Origin: Legionella sp. PC997
Lineage (GTDB): Bacteria > Pseudomonadota > Gammaproteobacteria > Legionellales > Legionellaceae
DNA: 64,000 nucleotides
Direction of reading: 5' to 3'
NCBI RefSeq assembly: GCF_014109825.1
Contig: NZ_CP059576.1
Coordinates: 2,568,001-2,632,000, forward strand
Every line of letters begins with the position of its first letter. The first letter of the stretch is position 1. Of the stretch, positions 26,613 through 36,785 are shown in pieces. Made by a program: the position numbers and the translations under genes. A model generated the notes under the pieces. It was not told where the DNA came from. It made no database searches and saw only the letters and a program-made list of their open reading frames with translations.

Positions 26613-28334
26613 ATGGGATTTTACTTCAATACGTACAGACAACAAGAAGGCGATAAGGCTTACAATGAGGGACGATATGAGGATGCACTTGTACATTATT
26701 CAGAGGCACTGAAAACATTGCAACTACATGCTGCTGCTCAAACAACGCGGCATGCTGATTTTTATGACGCTTTGGTTTATGTACTCTCCGAAATTCTAAG
26801 TACCAAACTGTTAATAATACAACGTGAAGCTCTAGCCTCGAATTTTGTTGCAGTTTCAAACTATTGGCAGGATCTCCCCGGTTTGTTACATGAGATGGAG
26901 CTGACCCACAATGAGCATCTTAAAAAAAACCGCAACGCTTTTAGCAACCAAGAGGACGTAGTTAAACGAGTCAACATATTAGCTGCAACAGTTTGTGAGA
27001 AGGTAAGTGACGAGTTAGCGGACCAATTAGAAGATGATGAAGAAGTCACTTTAGAGAGCATTTCCCCATCCATTGAATGGATGAAGCGAGCCATTCAATT
27101 CCAGATAAAAACAGAAAGCACTCCTAAGCTCTCAAGCAGTTTAGGATATCTAAATTTACTTGAGCGTCTCTATAAAAAAACACAAGATGGAAATTATCTC
27201 CAAGTAATATCTGAGTATATAAACCAACATAAGCTTTTAGAAAGGACTATCAGATCTCCCTTGCGCAAACTAGAACTCCTAAGCTATGTCGCAAGAGTGG
27301 CACTTTTCAATCGTCAAAATACGGATGGACTTATTAGTGAATGCAAGGCACTTTATGATTTGGTTCCTAAAGAGGAACGAGACAACCCTATCCTAGAAGA
27401 TCTTCAAAATTTACTTGATATAGTACCTCAAGAGGAGGAACAAGAAGAAAATGAGTTAGAAGATGATGTGCCAGACGCTATGGAGACTAACACCTCGGAC
27501 TTAGAAGATCTTGGCGAATATCCCCAATCCATTCAATTAGATAGGATCGATGTCAGTACCTGTCCTGTCGATATGCTGTTAGCCCTTGAAAACAGTTGTC
27601 CTGAACCCACTGGGATTCCTTCGTTACCCTCACCAGCAAATACCGTGACCTCAGATCAGGAAATGACACAAAGCCATTCAATCAGTCAGTCATTTAGCTC
27701 CCGTGTTTTTGACGGAATCCCAACACAAACTTTTTTTAGCCCCCCTCCACAAGTACAAGCAGAAGATGAACTTCCCCATAGCAGAGCGCTTCAACTCGGA
27801 TTAGAGAAAATAACCGCTCACTCAAGGGACCCAAGATTTTTAGCCAATTTACTTTGTCTAATAGCCGATTTTTTCAATAAAAATAAAGCGCATTATATCC
27901 AAAAACAAAATGCAATTGTGTTAGCTCATGATCTTTATAAACAAGTATTTAAAATAGATCCTCACCACCACAGAGCCATTGAAAAATTGAGAAATATAGG
28001 CATCCAACATTCAAGATTGATTAATTCCTATAGACACTTTAGCAATGCACCACAAAGTCCTATTCCTAGTGCGGCTATTAATATTACAGAAGCAAAAAAT
28101 TCTTTTAACCAGGCCCTCGAAGAATTAACAATTCAGCTTGAAAGCTTTTTATTGAATCAGCCAGCCAAAGTTCGGATCACTATTGATGAACTAGTCTGCT
28201 TTATTGGTGAGCAACTTACTAAAGGGGTCATAACCAGTAAGCCACGCCCTGAAATAGGACAAATGTTGACGAACACGTTCGAGGAAGAACTTAGAAATTC
28301 AGTACGCTCAGACCATTCGTTGGGAAATATTTAA
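26613..28334 (+). CDS. TPR-type protein, unknown function, possible effector
   Basis: The 573-residue protein begins with a tetratricopeptide-like helix pair (GDKAYNEGRYEDALVHYSEALK, residues 13-34). More helical repeats occur in 60-260. A long acidic and Pro/Ser-rich linker (265-400) separates this from a second helical domain (410-573) with another TPR-like pair. No signal peptide or catalytic motif is seen. Proteins of this shape act as scaffolds. A perfect AT-rich hairpin ends the gene. Confidence 0.65.
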   Translation: MGFYFNTYRQQEGDKAYNEGRYEDALVHYSEALKTLQLHAAAQTTRHADFYDALVYVLSEILSTKLLIIQREALASNFVAVSNYWQDLPGLLHEMELTHNEHLKKNRNAFSNQEDVVKRVNILAATVCEKVSDELADQLEDDEEVTLESISPSIEWMKRAIQFQIKTESTPKLSSSLGYLNLLERLYKKTQDGNYLQVISEYINQHKLLERTIRSPLRKLELLSYVARVALFNRQNTDGLISECKALYDLVPKEERDNPILEDLQNLLDIVPQEEEQEENELEDDVPDAMETNTSDLEDLGEYPQSIQLDRIDVSTCPVDMLLALENSCPEPTGIPSLPSPANTVTSDQEMTQSHSISQSFSSRVFDGIPTQTFFSPPPQVQAEDELPHSRALQLGLEKITAHSRDPRFLANLLCLIADFFNKNKAHYIQKQNAIVLAHDLYKQVFKIDPHHHRAIEKLRNIGIQHSRLINSYRHFSNAPQSPIPSAAINITEAKNSFNQALEELTIQLESFLLNQPAKVRITIDELVCFIGEQLTKGVITSKPRPEIGQMLTNTFEEELRNSVRSDHSLGNI

Positions 28335-28345
28335 CTGGTTACCCT

Positions 28346-28380
28346 ATTCATATTTTGAAGTGTTGCTTCAAAATATGAAT
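28346..28380. terminator. Perfect 15-bp hairpin between convergent genes
   Basis: ATTCATATTTTGAAG and its exact inverse complement flank a TGTTG loop. It sits between the TPR gene stop and the diguanylate cyclase stop, so it can serve both strands. Confidence 0.6.
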
Positions 28381-28383
28381 TCG

Positions 28384-30420
28384 TTATGAATTATAGGCTC
28401 TTACTTTATCTTTACCAGACTGTTTCGCTGCGTAAAGCGCATGGTCAGCAGCCTTTATTATCTCGTCAATAGTAGCACCGTGTTTTGGTGCTTCTGCTAC
28501 GCCAATTGAGATGGTAATTTTATTTAGAGGATGACCTTTAAAAAATATGGGTGCAGTTCTTATTCGTTCGCACAGTTCTTCCATTTTACTTACCGCATCA
28601 TTCAATGTTGTATTTAACAATACAACAACAAATTCTTCGCCTCCAAAGCGGAAAGAAATATCACTTTCACGGAAGCTTTCCTTCAATATTTTTCCGAGCA
28701 ATTTAAGAACTTCATCCCCAGCTAAGTGACTATATGTATCATTAAATTTCTTGAAGTTGTCGATATCGAGCATTGCCACACACAATGAAGTTTGTTCTCG
28801 AGCAATTCGAATTAATTCTCGGGATAAAATGTCATTTAAATACCGGCGATTATATAAATTAGTTAATGGATCATGTAATGAAAGTTCACTTAAAGATACG
28901 CGCAAATTAATATTAGCAATGGCAAGCTTGACAATATTACCAAATGAATTTGCCATGTCTTGCTGATGTTGTGTTAATTTTTTTCCTTTCGGGGCAAGTA
29001 GATGGATAACCCCTATTAATTCATTTTGCACCATGAGTGGTAATGCCATATTTCCTCCTTGAGGAGGGGTCTTATAATGGGAGCAAGGAACTGATTTTTT
29101 TGGATCATCAATCACGTTGGTAGTTGCTTCACGAATTGCAAAACAATCCATGGTATGAAAGGTCTTGGGGAGTAATTGTTCTGTTCCCCACTGTACAACT
29201 GTTTCCATTTGATTCATTCCCTTGTTGTAAATGGATAAGCCGCCGCTTAAATCAGGAAACAAGTCTTGGGCGATTAGATTAATTCGTGGATAAGCCTCTT
29301 CTGTTGTAATACAAATTTGCAAGGAACGATTTAATTTATTTAATAAACTTTCATCATGCTCCAATAACTTCAATTCATTTAAAGTTTCCATCGTTTTTTC
29401 ATTCAGCTCCCGCATTTTTTCTTCATTTTGAATGCGATCACTGACGTCTTTCATTTGCATAATAAAATTATCGGGTTCTCCGTGCTCATTCCGAATTAAC
29501 GTGGCACTAACCATCGCCCAGATAATACTGCCATCTTTTCGAATATAACGTTTTTCCATGTGTGAAATGCGTAACTCGCCTTTTAGAAGCTTATCCAAAG
29601 CATCTTGTGTCATAGCTATATCATCAGCATAAGTAATATCCAGTATGTTCTTACTATTTAATTCCTCACTGCTGTACCCTAAAATTTCTTGCAACGTCCG
29701 ATTCGTATGGATGAATTTTCCCTCAGGTTTTACCAGAGCCATCCCAATAGGTGCATTCTCAATCGTATTGCGAAAACTCTCTTCGCTGCGTCTTAGATCG
29801 GATAAAAGATTCGAACTATATACCTCCAGATAAATTGACTTCATTAAAAATTGATTTACCATTGTGGTTCCATAAAGCACCACAACTGCGTAGAGCACCG
29901 TCGCCAGAAATAAGATTAAAGATAAGGAAGGCGTAATGGATACTGATAACAAAATCAGGAGCAACCATATTGGAACCAGGAACGCGACAAAAGCACTGTG
30001 GATGGTTAGCAATTTAGCTGCGGGGGCCCCAACCAATCCAATCAGATAGACAAAAATAGCCATCCGCGAAAGAGGATTCTCTATATAAAGAAACAGCAAT
30101 CCACCCAAAGCCCATAAGATTCCAGACTGTAAGTTATTTATAATAAAATATTTCTTCCAAAAAGAAGGACTAAATAAACTCTCTTGTTTTTTTTGCTGAT
30201 GATATCGAAATATGAATAGCCCTCTTAATAATTGATTGAAAACAAACATTAACAGTACCCAACCGGCTACTAAAAATTTGTTATTCACTTGGGGCCAAAT
30301 AATTAAAGCAAAGATAAGAGTTGCAAAAAAATCCGCAATTACTAGAACATAAAATTTTTTATATGCCTCGGTTATAAGCTTATTTTCTATTTGAGCGCTT
30401 GTAACACCCGGAAAGTCCAT
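28384..30420 (-). CDS. Membrane-anchored PAS-GAF-GGDEF diguanylate cyclase
   Basis: The 678-residue protein has five to six hydrophobic segments in residues 15-195 (an integral membrane sensor), a PAS domain (about 215-340; FRNTIENAPIGMALV), a GAF domain (about 360-510) and a GGDEF domain (510-678). The active site is RFGGEEFVVVL, a functional GGEEF variant; HDPLTNLYNRRYL marks the domain start. It should make cyclic di-GMP. No EAL domain is present. The start at 30420 is supported by AGAAGGA seven bases upstream, so the longer 730-codon frame is not used. The carbonic anhydrase gene is divergent. Confidence 0.92.
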   Translation of the reverse strand: MDFPGVTSAQIENKLITEAYKKFYVLVIADFFATLIFALIIWPQVNNKFLVAGWVLLMFVFNQLLRGLFIFRYHQQKKQESLFSPSFWKKYFIINNLQSGILWALGGLLFLYIENPLSRMAIFVYLIGLVGAPAAKLLTIHSAFVAFLVPIWLLLILLSVSITPSLSLILFLATVLYAVVVLYGTTMVNQFLMKSIYLEVYSSNLLSDLRRSEESFRNTIENAPIGMALVKPEGKFIHTNRTLQEILGYSSEELNSKNILDITYADDIAMTQDALDKLLKGELRISHMEKRYIRKDGSIIWAMVSATLIRNEHGEPDNFIMQMKDVSDRIQNEEKMRELNEKTMETLNELKLLEHDESLLNKLNRSLQICITTEEAYPRINLIAQDLFPDLSGGLSIYNKGMNQMETVVQWGTEQLLPKTFHTMDCFAIREATTNVIDDPKKSVPCSHYKTPPQGGNMALPLMVQNELIGVIHLLAPKGKKLTQHQQDMANSFGNIVKLAIANINLRVSLSELSLHDPLTNLYNRRYLNDILSRELIRIAREQTSLCVAMLDIDNFKKFNDTYSHLAGDEVLKLLGKILKESFRESDISFRFGGEEFVVVLLNTTLNDAVSKMEELCERIRTAPIFFKGHPLNKITISIGVAEAPKHGATIDEIIKAADHALYAAKQSGKDKVRAYNS

Positions 30421-30612
30421 CAAAAAATCCTTCTGAAGATTTATGGAACTATTAAAATAATAGTATTTATTTATGGAATATCCAGAATACCCTAAAGAGC
30501 ACTTTACAGTTTTGTTATATAAATTGACGATTATGAAATAATACCTTAACTTAATAGGATAATTCTTATTTCGCATATAACAACCTGTTTTCTACTTAAA
30601 AAAGGAGCACCT

Positions 30613-31656
30613 ATGTTAATTAAATTGATGCTGGGGGTCCGTCAGTTCCAAGATGGATCTTTTAAACAAATGGAAGGCATTTTCAAACAATTGAGCGTAG
30701 GTCAAAGCCCTGAGATTTTATTCATCACTTGTTCTGATTCACGTTTATTACCCAATCTTTTAACGCAAGCAAAACCCGGTGATTTATTTGTCATTCGTAA
30801 TGTAGGCAATATTATTCCCCCTCCCCATGTTCCATCGAGTGAAGCTGCCGGCCTCATGTTTGCTTTAAGTGAGCTTCATAGTATAACGGATATTATTATT
30901 TGTGGTCATTCACACTGCGGGGCAATGAAGGGTTTATTAACCCCCGGTCTCAATGAGCGTTTACCGGAAGTCGCCTCCTGGCTTTCTCATTCACATTCTG
31001 TCTTAAAACAAATGAATGCTTCTAATGATTTTCATTCGGAAGATTTCAATTTAAAAGTACTCCAGGCTACTAAGCTAAACATTCTGACTCAGATGGAACA
31101 TTTACAATCCTATCCATTAATTGCCGAAAAATTAAAAAATAAAGAACTCACTCTTCATGGTTGGTTCTATGAATTTGAAACAGGTGAGGTTCTTGTTTAT
31201 GAATCGAGTCTTGATGACTTTGTTCCACTTGAAAAAGCATTAAGCTTTGCCATCTCTACACGGAGGGATAAAATTATTGAACATGTAGCAATGAACCATT
31301 TAGAGCCCTTAGCTAACCCCCAGACAGCACATGAATACAGGGAGCTAATGAAATTATTTTTACTCCTTGAAAACAATTTATTACCTATTTGGCAAACAAT
31401 AAAAGAAGAAGTTACTAAAAAAGTCTGGGCAGAATTAGGGGGATTATATTCCAGCATGGATGATGTCCATTTTAGGAATATGGTGGAAGAGGGTTATCAA
31501 TTAAAACTTAGGAATTTGAAAGATTTTCAAGAAAACATCTCCGAATCCATGGGTTATCAGAATTATATGCGTAAAACTATGTATCATTCATTTTTTGCAC
31601 CAATTCCTAAATCAACTCCAGAGGCGCTCGGCAGTTTTTTAAATTTTAATCACTAA
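30613..31656 (+). CDS. Beta-class carbonic anhydrase with a long C-terminal extension
   Basis: The 347-residue protein has the beta-carbonic anhydrase zinc site: C40-x-D42-x-R44 in CSDSR and H99-x-x-C102 in GHSHCG. FVIRNVGNIIPP and LHGWFYEFETGEV are further family marks. The enzyme interconverts CO2 and bicarbonate. Beta enzymes are normally about 200-230 residues. Residues 210-347 form an added helical, charged region of unknown role. AAAGGAGC precedes the ATG. The terminator at 31665 follows. Confidence 0.9.
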   Translation: MLIKLMLGVRQFQDGSFKQMEGIFKQLSVGQSPEILFITCSDSRLLPNLLTQAKPGDLFVIRNVGNIIPPPHVPSSEAAGLMFALSELHSITDIIICGHSHCGAMKGLLTPGLNERLPEVASWLSHSHSVLKQMNASNDFHSEDFNLKVLQATKLNILTQMEHLQSYPLIAEKLKNKELTLHGWFYEFETGEVLVYESSLDDFVPLEKALSFAISTRRDKIIEHVAMNHLEPLANPQTAHEYRELMKLFLLLENNLLPIWQTIKEEVTKKVWAELGGLYSSMDDVHFRNMVEEGYQLKLRNLKDFQENISESMGYQNYMRKTMYHSFFAPIPKSTPEALGSFLNFNH

Positions 31657-31664
31657 ACAATCTT

Positions 31665-31688
31665 AAAGGCCAGAGCATTCTGGTCTTT
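31665..31688 (+). terminator. Terminator of the carbonic anhydrase gene
   Basis: AAAGGCCAGA and TCTGGTCTTT pair over ten positions, one a G-U pair, around GCAT. It lies eight bases after the stop. Confidence 0.65.
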
Positions 31689-31813
31689 ACTGGAAGTGTT
31701 ATTCCTTAAAAAACTTTTACTGAAACTTAGTTCTAACCAATATCTATTTAATTTACAAAATAAAATTTTTAGTCTACATACTATTAACAAAGGGATTTTT
31801 AATTTGGGTACTT

Positions 31814-33229
31814 ATGAAAAAATGGCCTGTATTTATCCTATCTTTGGTGGTGCTTATCCTCATAGCTTACTATTTCATTGGTTTCGCAATCAAAAGCACT
31901 CTAAGTAAAAATATAAACTCAATGCCTAAAACCTCCGCATTTAGTGTCCACCTTAATAAATACCATCGTGGCTGGTTTTCTTCTCAAGCGGTATTAACAC
32001 TTAAGATGTATATCCCAGCTCAAAGTACAACTGATAAAGATGGGGCTACTAAAACAGAGCCGCCGGTTGATTTAAATATGGATATACCTATCCTCATCAA
32101 ACATGGACCTTTTTTAACAACACCTAATGGCATACGTTTTGGATTAGGTCTCATTACAACGCAACCTGAAACTCATTATGAAGCTTTTATAAATTACCTG
32201 AATAAAACAGTGTTCAGATATACGCTTCCTTCTTTTTCCCTACAAGGTAAGATTGGACAAAATGAGGGAGATTTTCAGTTCGACTGGCAAGGTTTAACCT
32301 CTTTGATGTGCGTTTCTTCTAATCTTGATCATATCGATGGAAACTTAAGACTATTAGGATTGAACGGGAAAGCCAGTAATCCTGCGAACAATCAAAGTAA
32401 TGTTGTTTTTAAGATTAGCGAAATCACTTATGATTATAAATTTAAAAGACACCAAGAATGGTTATGGCTTGGCCAAACACGTTTTAACATTCCTGCTATT
32501 GCAGTGAATCTAGCTGGTGCAAAAAACTTTGAGCTTAATGGATTTGATTTCTCAGCAAGCTCTTACACAAGTAATGATGTACTGAACGTCGACCTTAGAC
32601 TGTCGTTGCAAAAATTATTTACTAATAATCAGAATTATGGGCCAGGCATTTTACACTTGAATTTTAGGAATCTGGATCCAGACATTGTAGCGAAAATTAA
32701 TCAACAAGAATTTAATATAATTCAGAAGAATAGCGACCCTAATCTGGTTTCACTAGCATTCGCAACGGAATTACCTAAACTCGTTGCCAAAGGGGCCGTA
32801 TTAGAACTTTCTGAGATGTCCTTGAGTTTACCAGATGGGAAAATTATAGGTAATTTTAAATTATCCGTACCTAAAAGTGATGGTAATGACCTAGCTCAAG
32901 TAATGCAAAAGATGCAAGGTGAGGGTTATTTTAAGGCACCTAGAACTACAGTAAAAGCACTGATGACCGCATCAATTAAAAGTGATCTCACCAACAATTC
33001 CCAAGCCAATCCTGAGACCCAAGTAACGTCATCTGGCTCAACAAACCCAACACAAATCTTGTCTAATCCTGACAATGAAGCAGCAAATAAGGCAGAAAAA
33101 ATACTCCAAGATCTTGTTAACAAAGGTGTTTTAAAGATTGAGGGAAACGATTATGTATTGACCTTTAAACTAGAAAATCAAAAGATGATTATAAATGGTC
33201 AGCCATTCACTCCCGATATGTTGAAATAA
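31814..33229 (+). CDS. DUF945 (YdgA-like) membrane-anchored protein
   Basis: The 471-residue protein starts with one membrane helix (WPVFILSLVVLILIAYYFIG) followed by the family hallmark NKYHRGWFSSQA. The rest is a large, beta-rich periplasmic region that ends in a short hydrophilic tail. This matches E. coli YdgA (DUF945), whose role is not established. It is downstream of the carbonic anhydrase terminator and probably has its own promoter. Confidence 0.85.
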   Translation: MKKWPVFILSLVVLILIAYYFIGFAIKSTLSKNINSMPKTSAFSVHLNKYHRGWFSSQAVLTLKMYIPAQSTTDKDGATKTEPPVDLNMDIPILIKHGPFLTTPNGIRFGLGLITTQPETHYEAFINYLNKTVFRYTLPSFSLQGKIGQNEGDFQFDWQGLTSLMCVSSNLDHIDGNLRLLGLNGKASNPANNQSNVVFKISEITYDYKFKRHQEWLWLGQTRFNIPAIAVNLAGAKNFELNGFDFSASSYTSNDVLNVDLRLSLQKLFTNNQNYGPGILHLNFRNLDPDIVAKINQQEFNIIQKNSDPNLVSLAFATELPKLVAKGAVLELSEMSLSLPDGKIIGNFKLSVPKSDGNDLAQVMQKMQGEGYFKAPRTTVKALMTASIKSDLTNNSQANPETQVTSSGSTNPTQILSNPDNEAANKAEKILQDLVNKGVLKIEGNDYVLTFKLENQKMIINGQPFTPDMLK

Positions 33230-33244
33230 TTGATACTTATTACC

Positions 33245-33273
33245 TTAAAGGCCCCTATTATAGGGGTCTTTAG
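33245..33273. terminator. Bidirectional terminator
   Basis: AAAGGCCCCTA and TAGGGGTCTTT form an 11-bp stem with a TTA loop (one G-U pair), between two convergent genes. Confidence 0.75.
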
Positions 33274-34575
33274 TTACATTACAGGGAGATGTTTCGCAAC
33301 GGGATATTCTGAAGTATTACGATTAACGTAGGTATCTACAATAGATGTTAACAAACCAATCTTATCTACCATAGGCATATCAGCTGCTAAAACTCCTTGG
33401 GTTATACCCTCAAATATTTGAGTCAACTCAGGTGAAGATTGGTTTGAATTTGATTTTTTCTTAGCAAGGTATTCTTTCTGAAAAGCCAGATAAATTCCCT
33501 GTATTATGTCGGACACATCTTTTTGAGGTACAAGTTCCATACCCTGTTCGTCTTTTGTTTCCGTATCCTTTAGCCCGTTAAAGGTTATTGCTGTAGGTGT
33601 TGTTTTAGGAGCGAAAAAAGTAATGTTCTTATTAGGTCTTACTTGCATTTCAGATTTTTTTTCCTCGCTTCTTTTAAAGTTAACTTCTAACCAGTTGACA
33701 TAACGAGAAGGATCCTCAACATGAAGGCAAAATTTATTATGAGTACATTCCTTTTTAATATTCTCACCTTTTTCAATGCGAGCCACATGATTTTGAACCA
33801 CAAAGTATTCTCGAGTTGCTTCAAACGGAGGTAAGATACTACCTGGATATATAACAAAATTATAACCTAAGCTAGCCCCTAACAACATAATAGAAGGACT
33901 TTCTTCAGTAAGGTAATGTTGAGAACGGAGAAGGGATGTTTTGGGGTCATTCCCTTCTTGGGAATGACGACTCACAAAATCGGCACTTGTTTTGTCAATG
34001 GTTATTTTGAGCCCTTCTACAGTGCTATAAAGAGGCATTATTTCTTCTAATACTTTCTCAAAATTATTTTGTGCAATCCAAGTACGCCAACGCATTATTT
34101 CAAAATTTTTGCCTTGCTCCGCTGCTAGCTTATTGATAATTTGAATTTTTTCATCCATTGTAGAACAAGGATAATTATTATTAAAACTTTCTGGAGTCAG
34201 CCCTAAAGGTTCTAAAAAAGCACTAAGATTACTTTTTAAATATTGCTCACCCAACTCTATGGCTTTCTTTTTAAGAGTATGTTCATCCTCGCCGAATGGG
34301 GATCCCTCCATATTATGCCAATAAATTTCATCAGCTATCAAAAATGTTGCTTTACCTTGAGTACCTGTATAATTAACACCCGTTTGGTGCACAGCAACAG
34401 CTTGTTGCACAATGGCTTTTAAATATTCACCCGTACAATACTCGTTTCCTTTAATGCTTAAAAGGATTAAATCTTTTGTAGTCTTTAATGAAGGAAAACG
34501 ACTTTTACTGTTATCTTTTGAATCAAAACTTGCGGTAATAATTTTGCCGTGTTTTGGACCTTTAATTTTTGGCAT
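33274..34575 (-). CDS. Cyclodipeptide synthase-like protein
   Basis: The 433-residue protein resembles tRNA-dependent cyclodipeptide synthases, which join two aminoacyl-tRNAs into a diketopiperazine. The catalytic-serine region LILLSIKGNEYCTGEYL (S40) parallels ALIGISPFNSYFSEKRI of AlbC. A basic helix (KKKAIELGEQYLK) follows. The C-terminal HYLTEESPSIMLLGASLG (Y221, E224/E225) parallels the YFLAELP...LGV element, and YPGSILPPFEATREYF ends the core. Typical members are 220-290 residues. Here an extra 160 C-terminal residues follow, ending in a helical tail. The similarity is by eye and moderate. The usual P and S near S40 (SPxNS) are K and E. AAGGAA precedes the ATG. Confidence 0.6.
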   Translation of the reverse strand: MPKIKGPKHGKIITASFDSKDNSKSRFPSLKTTKDLILLSIKGNEYCTGEYLKAIVQQAVAVHQTGVNYTGTQGKATFLIADEIYWHNMEGSPFGEDEHTLKKKAIELGEQYLKSNLSAFLEPLGLTPESFNNNYPCSTMDEKIQIINKLAAEQGKNFEIMRWRTWIAQNNFEKVLEEIMPLYSTVEGLKITIDKTSADFVSRHSQEGNDPKTSLLRSQHYLTEESPSIMLLGASLGYNFVIYPGSILPPFEATREYFVVQNHVARIEKGENIKKECTHNKFCLHVEDPSRYVNWLEVNFKRSEEKKSEMQVRPNKNITFFAPKTTPTAITFNGLKDTETKDEQGMELVPQKDVSDIIQGIYLAFQKEYLAKKKSNSNQSSPELTQIFEGITQGVLAADMPMVDKIGLLTSIVDTYVNRNTSEYPVAKHLPVM

Positions 34576-34933
34576 CTAAATATTTCCTTAGCGTTATTTC
34601 TCACACTTCTGTACGCTAGTACTTCACTCTATTACTTTAAATAATTTAAATCATGATGTTACGTACTTAAATTAATTTTTTTTATTTTTATAATCAAAGT
34701 TTTTTACTGATCAATCAAAAAATTATAGACATAGTATAATGCATTTTGAAAAAAAAATAACCAATTTTTTTATAAATAGTTTATAATATCCTCACTAATT
34801 ACTTATAAGAGCCAGATTATTTGGAGATTACTATACTCTTTAAGAGTGAGTCCATTTAATATACTGTCGCTCAGCAATATTTTACTTAATAATGCAGCTA
34901 TTTTGATTATTAAGTCATTTTATATGGTGGATA
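34576..34933. other. AT-rich divergent intergenic region
   Basis: About 358 bases between two divergent genes. It is very AT-rich, with runs of A and T and TATAAT near 34784. I see no open frame, RNA or clear inverted repeat; it should hold both promoters. Confidence 0.4.
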
Positions 34934-36607
34934 ATGGATTCAGAAAAAATAAAAGAATTGTACAAAATTATTAATCAAAAAGACGAAGAAATTCAGAAGT
35001 TAACTCGTTCTCTCGAAGATGAAAAACTGAAATTCAAAAATGAATTACAAGCGGTTCACGATTATTATGAAAATATAATTGCATTAATGCCTGGACATGT
35101 TTATTGGCTTGATAAAAATAATGTTTTTTTAGGTTGTAATGATCTCCAGGCCAAAAGCGCTCGTTTACAATCCAGGAAAGAAATTGTTGGAAAAACCAAT
35201 TATGATATGCCATGGAGAGATCAGGCGGAAGAATTGAATAAAGTCAACACCTTAGTTATGGAAACGGGCATACCTCACACCGCAGAAGAATATGCAATTA
35301 TGGCAAATGGAATGGGCATTTATTATTCCCAAAAAGTTCCTTTACGGAACCAAAAGAATGAGACTGTGGGGGTTTTGGGTATTTCTCTGGACATCACGGA
35401 ACGCAAAAAAATGGAAGTTGCCCTGCGTCGTGCCAAGGAAAACGCTGAGGTTGCAAATCAGGCGAAAACTGAATTTATTGAAAACATGAGTCATGATATC
35501 CATACCCCATTAAGCGGTATTGTTGGGATGTCACGGCTTTTAGAAGAGAAAGCAGAGGATCCTGAAAGAAAACAATATGCGCGTTGGATCCACGAAAGTG
35601 GAGAACAATTATTAGACTTATTAAATGGTGTAATGGAAGTTGTTGCGGCTGATAATCTCAGGGAAAGTGACGTCCACGAAGAATTATTTGAACTACGCAA
35701 AAGCATTAACGATATCGCATATCTTGTGCAACCCAGTCTGGAAATGAAAAAAATTCAGCTGAATATCGAAATTGATGATACAGCACCAAATAGTTTTATT
35801 ACTGATGGAACAAAATTACATCGAGTTTTATTAAATTTAGTAGGAAATGCAATTAGGTTCACTGATGCAGGGATTGTTACCATTAAAGTTGAGACACTTA
35901 CTCATGAAAATAGTTATGCCCAGCTGCGATTCAGTGTAATCGATACCGGAATTGGTATCCCCCATGAATTAAAGGATAAAATCTTTGACCGCTTCTTTCG
36001 AGCTATGCCTTCTTATAAAAGTCAGCACGGTGGTTATGGTGTGGGGCTTCATGTTGCCCAAAAATACTTAAGCCTACTCGGCGGAGAGATCCATTTAGAA
36101 AGCGAAGTAGGAAAAGGCTCTTCTTTTTATTTTAACCTCACAATGAAAATTGGATATAACGAGATCAATAACCTCACCTATAACGAAACAAAATCACCGC
36201 AGAATCAATCTGCATCGGATACCCCGCTTATTCTTCTCGTAGAAGATAACATCATCTCCCTACACATGATTGAAAATGTTGTTGAACAAGCAGGATATCC
36301 ATTTTATTCGGCAATCGATGGCGAACATGCTTTAGAGTTGTTAGAAACGAACAACTTTGACTTAATAATAACGGATATAGGGATATCCGGTATTTCAGGT
36401 AGAAATCTAGTTCAGTGTGTTCGGGATAGGGAACAACGTGATAAAAAAACTCCTTTACCAATTATTGGATTAACTACTTCCGGTGAAACAGGAAATAATC
36501 CCGCGTGTGCAGAAATGAAGAAAGTATTAACCAAACCGATTCATTTAAAAATGCTTCAGGAAGTAGTTAATGGACTCAATTTAGTCACTTCAAAAGAAGG
36601 AAAATAA
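34934..36607 (+). CDS. Hybrid PAS histidine kinase with C-terminal receiver domain
   Basis: The 557-residue protein has an N-terminal coiled coil (1-45), a PAS domain (48-165; MPGHVYWLDKNNVF), a dimerisation/phosphoacceptor domain with H187 in MSHDIHTPLSG and an ATPase domain with NLVGNAIRF, DTGIGIP and GYGVGLHVAQ. A receiver domain (435-550) has the acceptor D481 in LIITDIGIS and the conserved KPI. No membrane segments are seen, so it is cytoplasmic. The partner is not adjacent. Legionella has several such soluble hybrid kinases. Confidence 0.92.
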   Translation: MDSEKIKELYKIINQKDEEIQKLTRSLEDEKLKFKNELQAVHDYYENIIALMPGHVYWLDKNNVFLGCNDLQAKSARLQSRKEIVGKTNYDMPWRDQAEELNKVNTLVMETGIPHTAEEYAIMANGMGIYYSQKVPLRNQKNETVGVLGISLDITERKKMEVALRRAKENAEVANQAKTEFIENMSHDIHTPLSGIVGMSRLLEEKAEDPERKQYARWIHESGEQLLDLLNGVMEVVAADNLRESDVHEELFELRKSINDIAYLVQPSLEMKKIQLNIEIDDTAPNSFITDGTKLHRVLLNLVGNAIRFTDAGIVTIKVETLTHENSYAQLRFSVIDTGIGIPHELKDKIFDRFFRAMPSYKSQHGGYGVGLHVAQKYLSLLGGEIHLESEVGKGSSFYFNLTMKIGYNEINNLTYNETKSPQNQSASDTPLILLVEDNIISLHMIENVVEQAGYPFYSAIDGEHALELLETNNFDLIITDIGISGISGRNLVQCVRDREQRDKKTPLPIIGLTTSGETGNNPACAEMKKVLTKPIHLKMLQEVVNGLNLVTSKEGK

Positions 36608-36785
36608 GTGGGTCGAGGCTCTTTGATTCTAGCCTGGCTGAAGCCCGCATCTTCTTCCCTATCGCGCAGATTGTCCAGGGATCTATAATCCTCCAATATA
36701 ATGCTCCCGCAGACAAATCGTGGAACAATAGGTAAGAAATTTAGAGCTTAAACAGTGCGTAACATTTCGTAGCGCTATAAGATTT

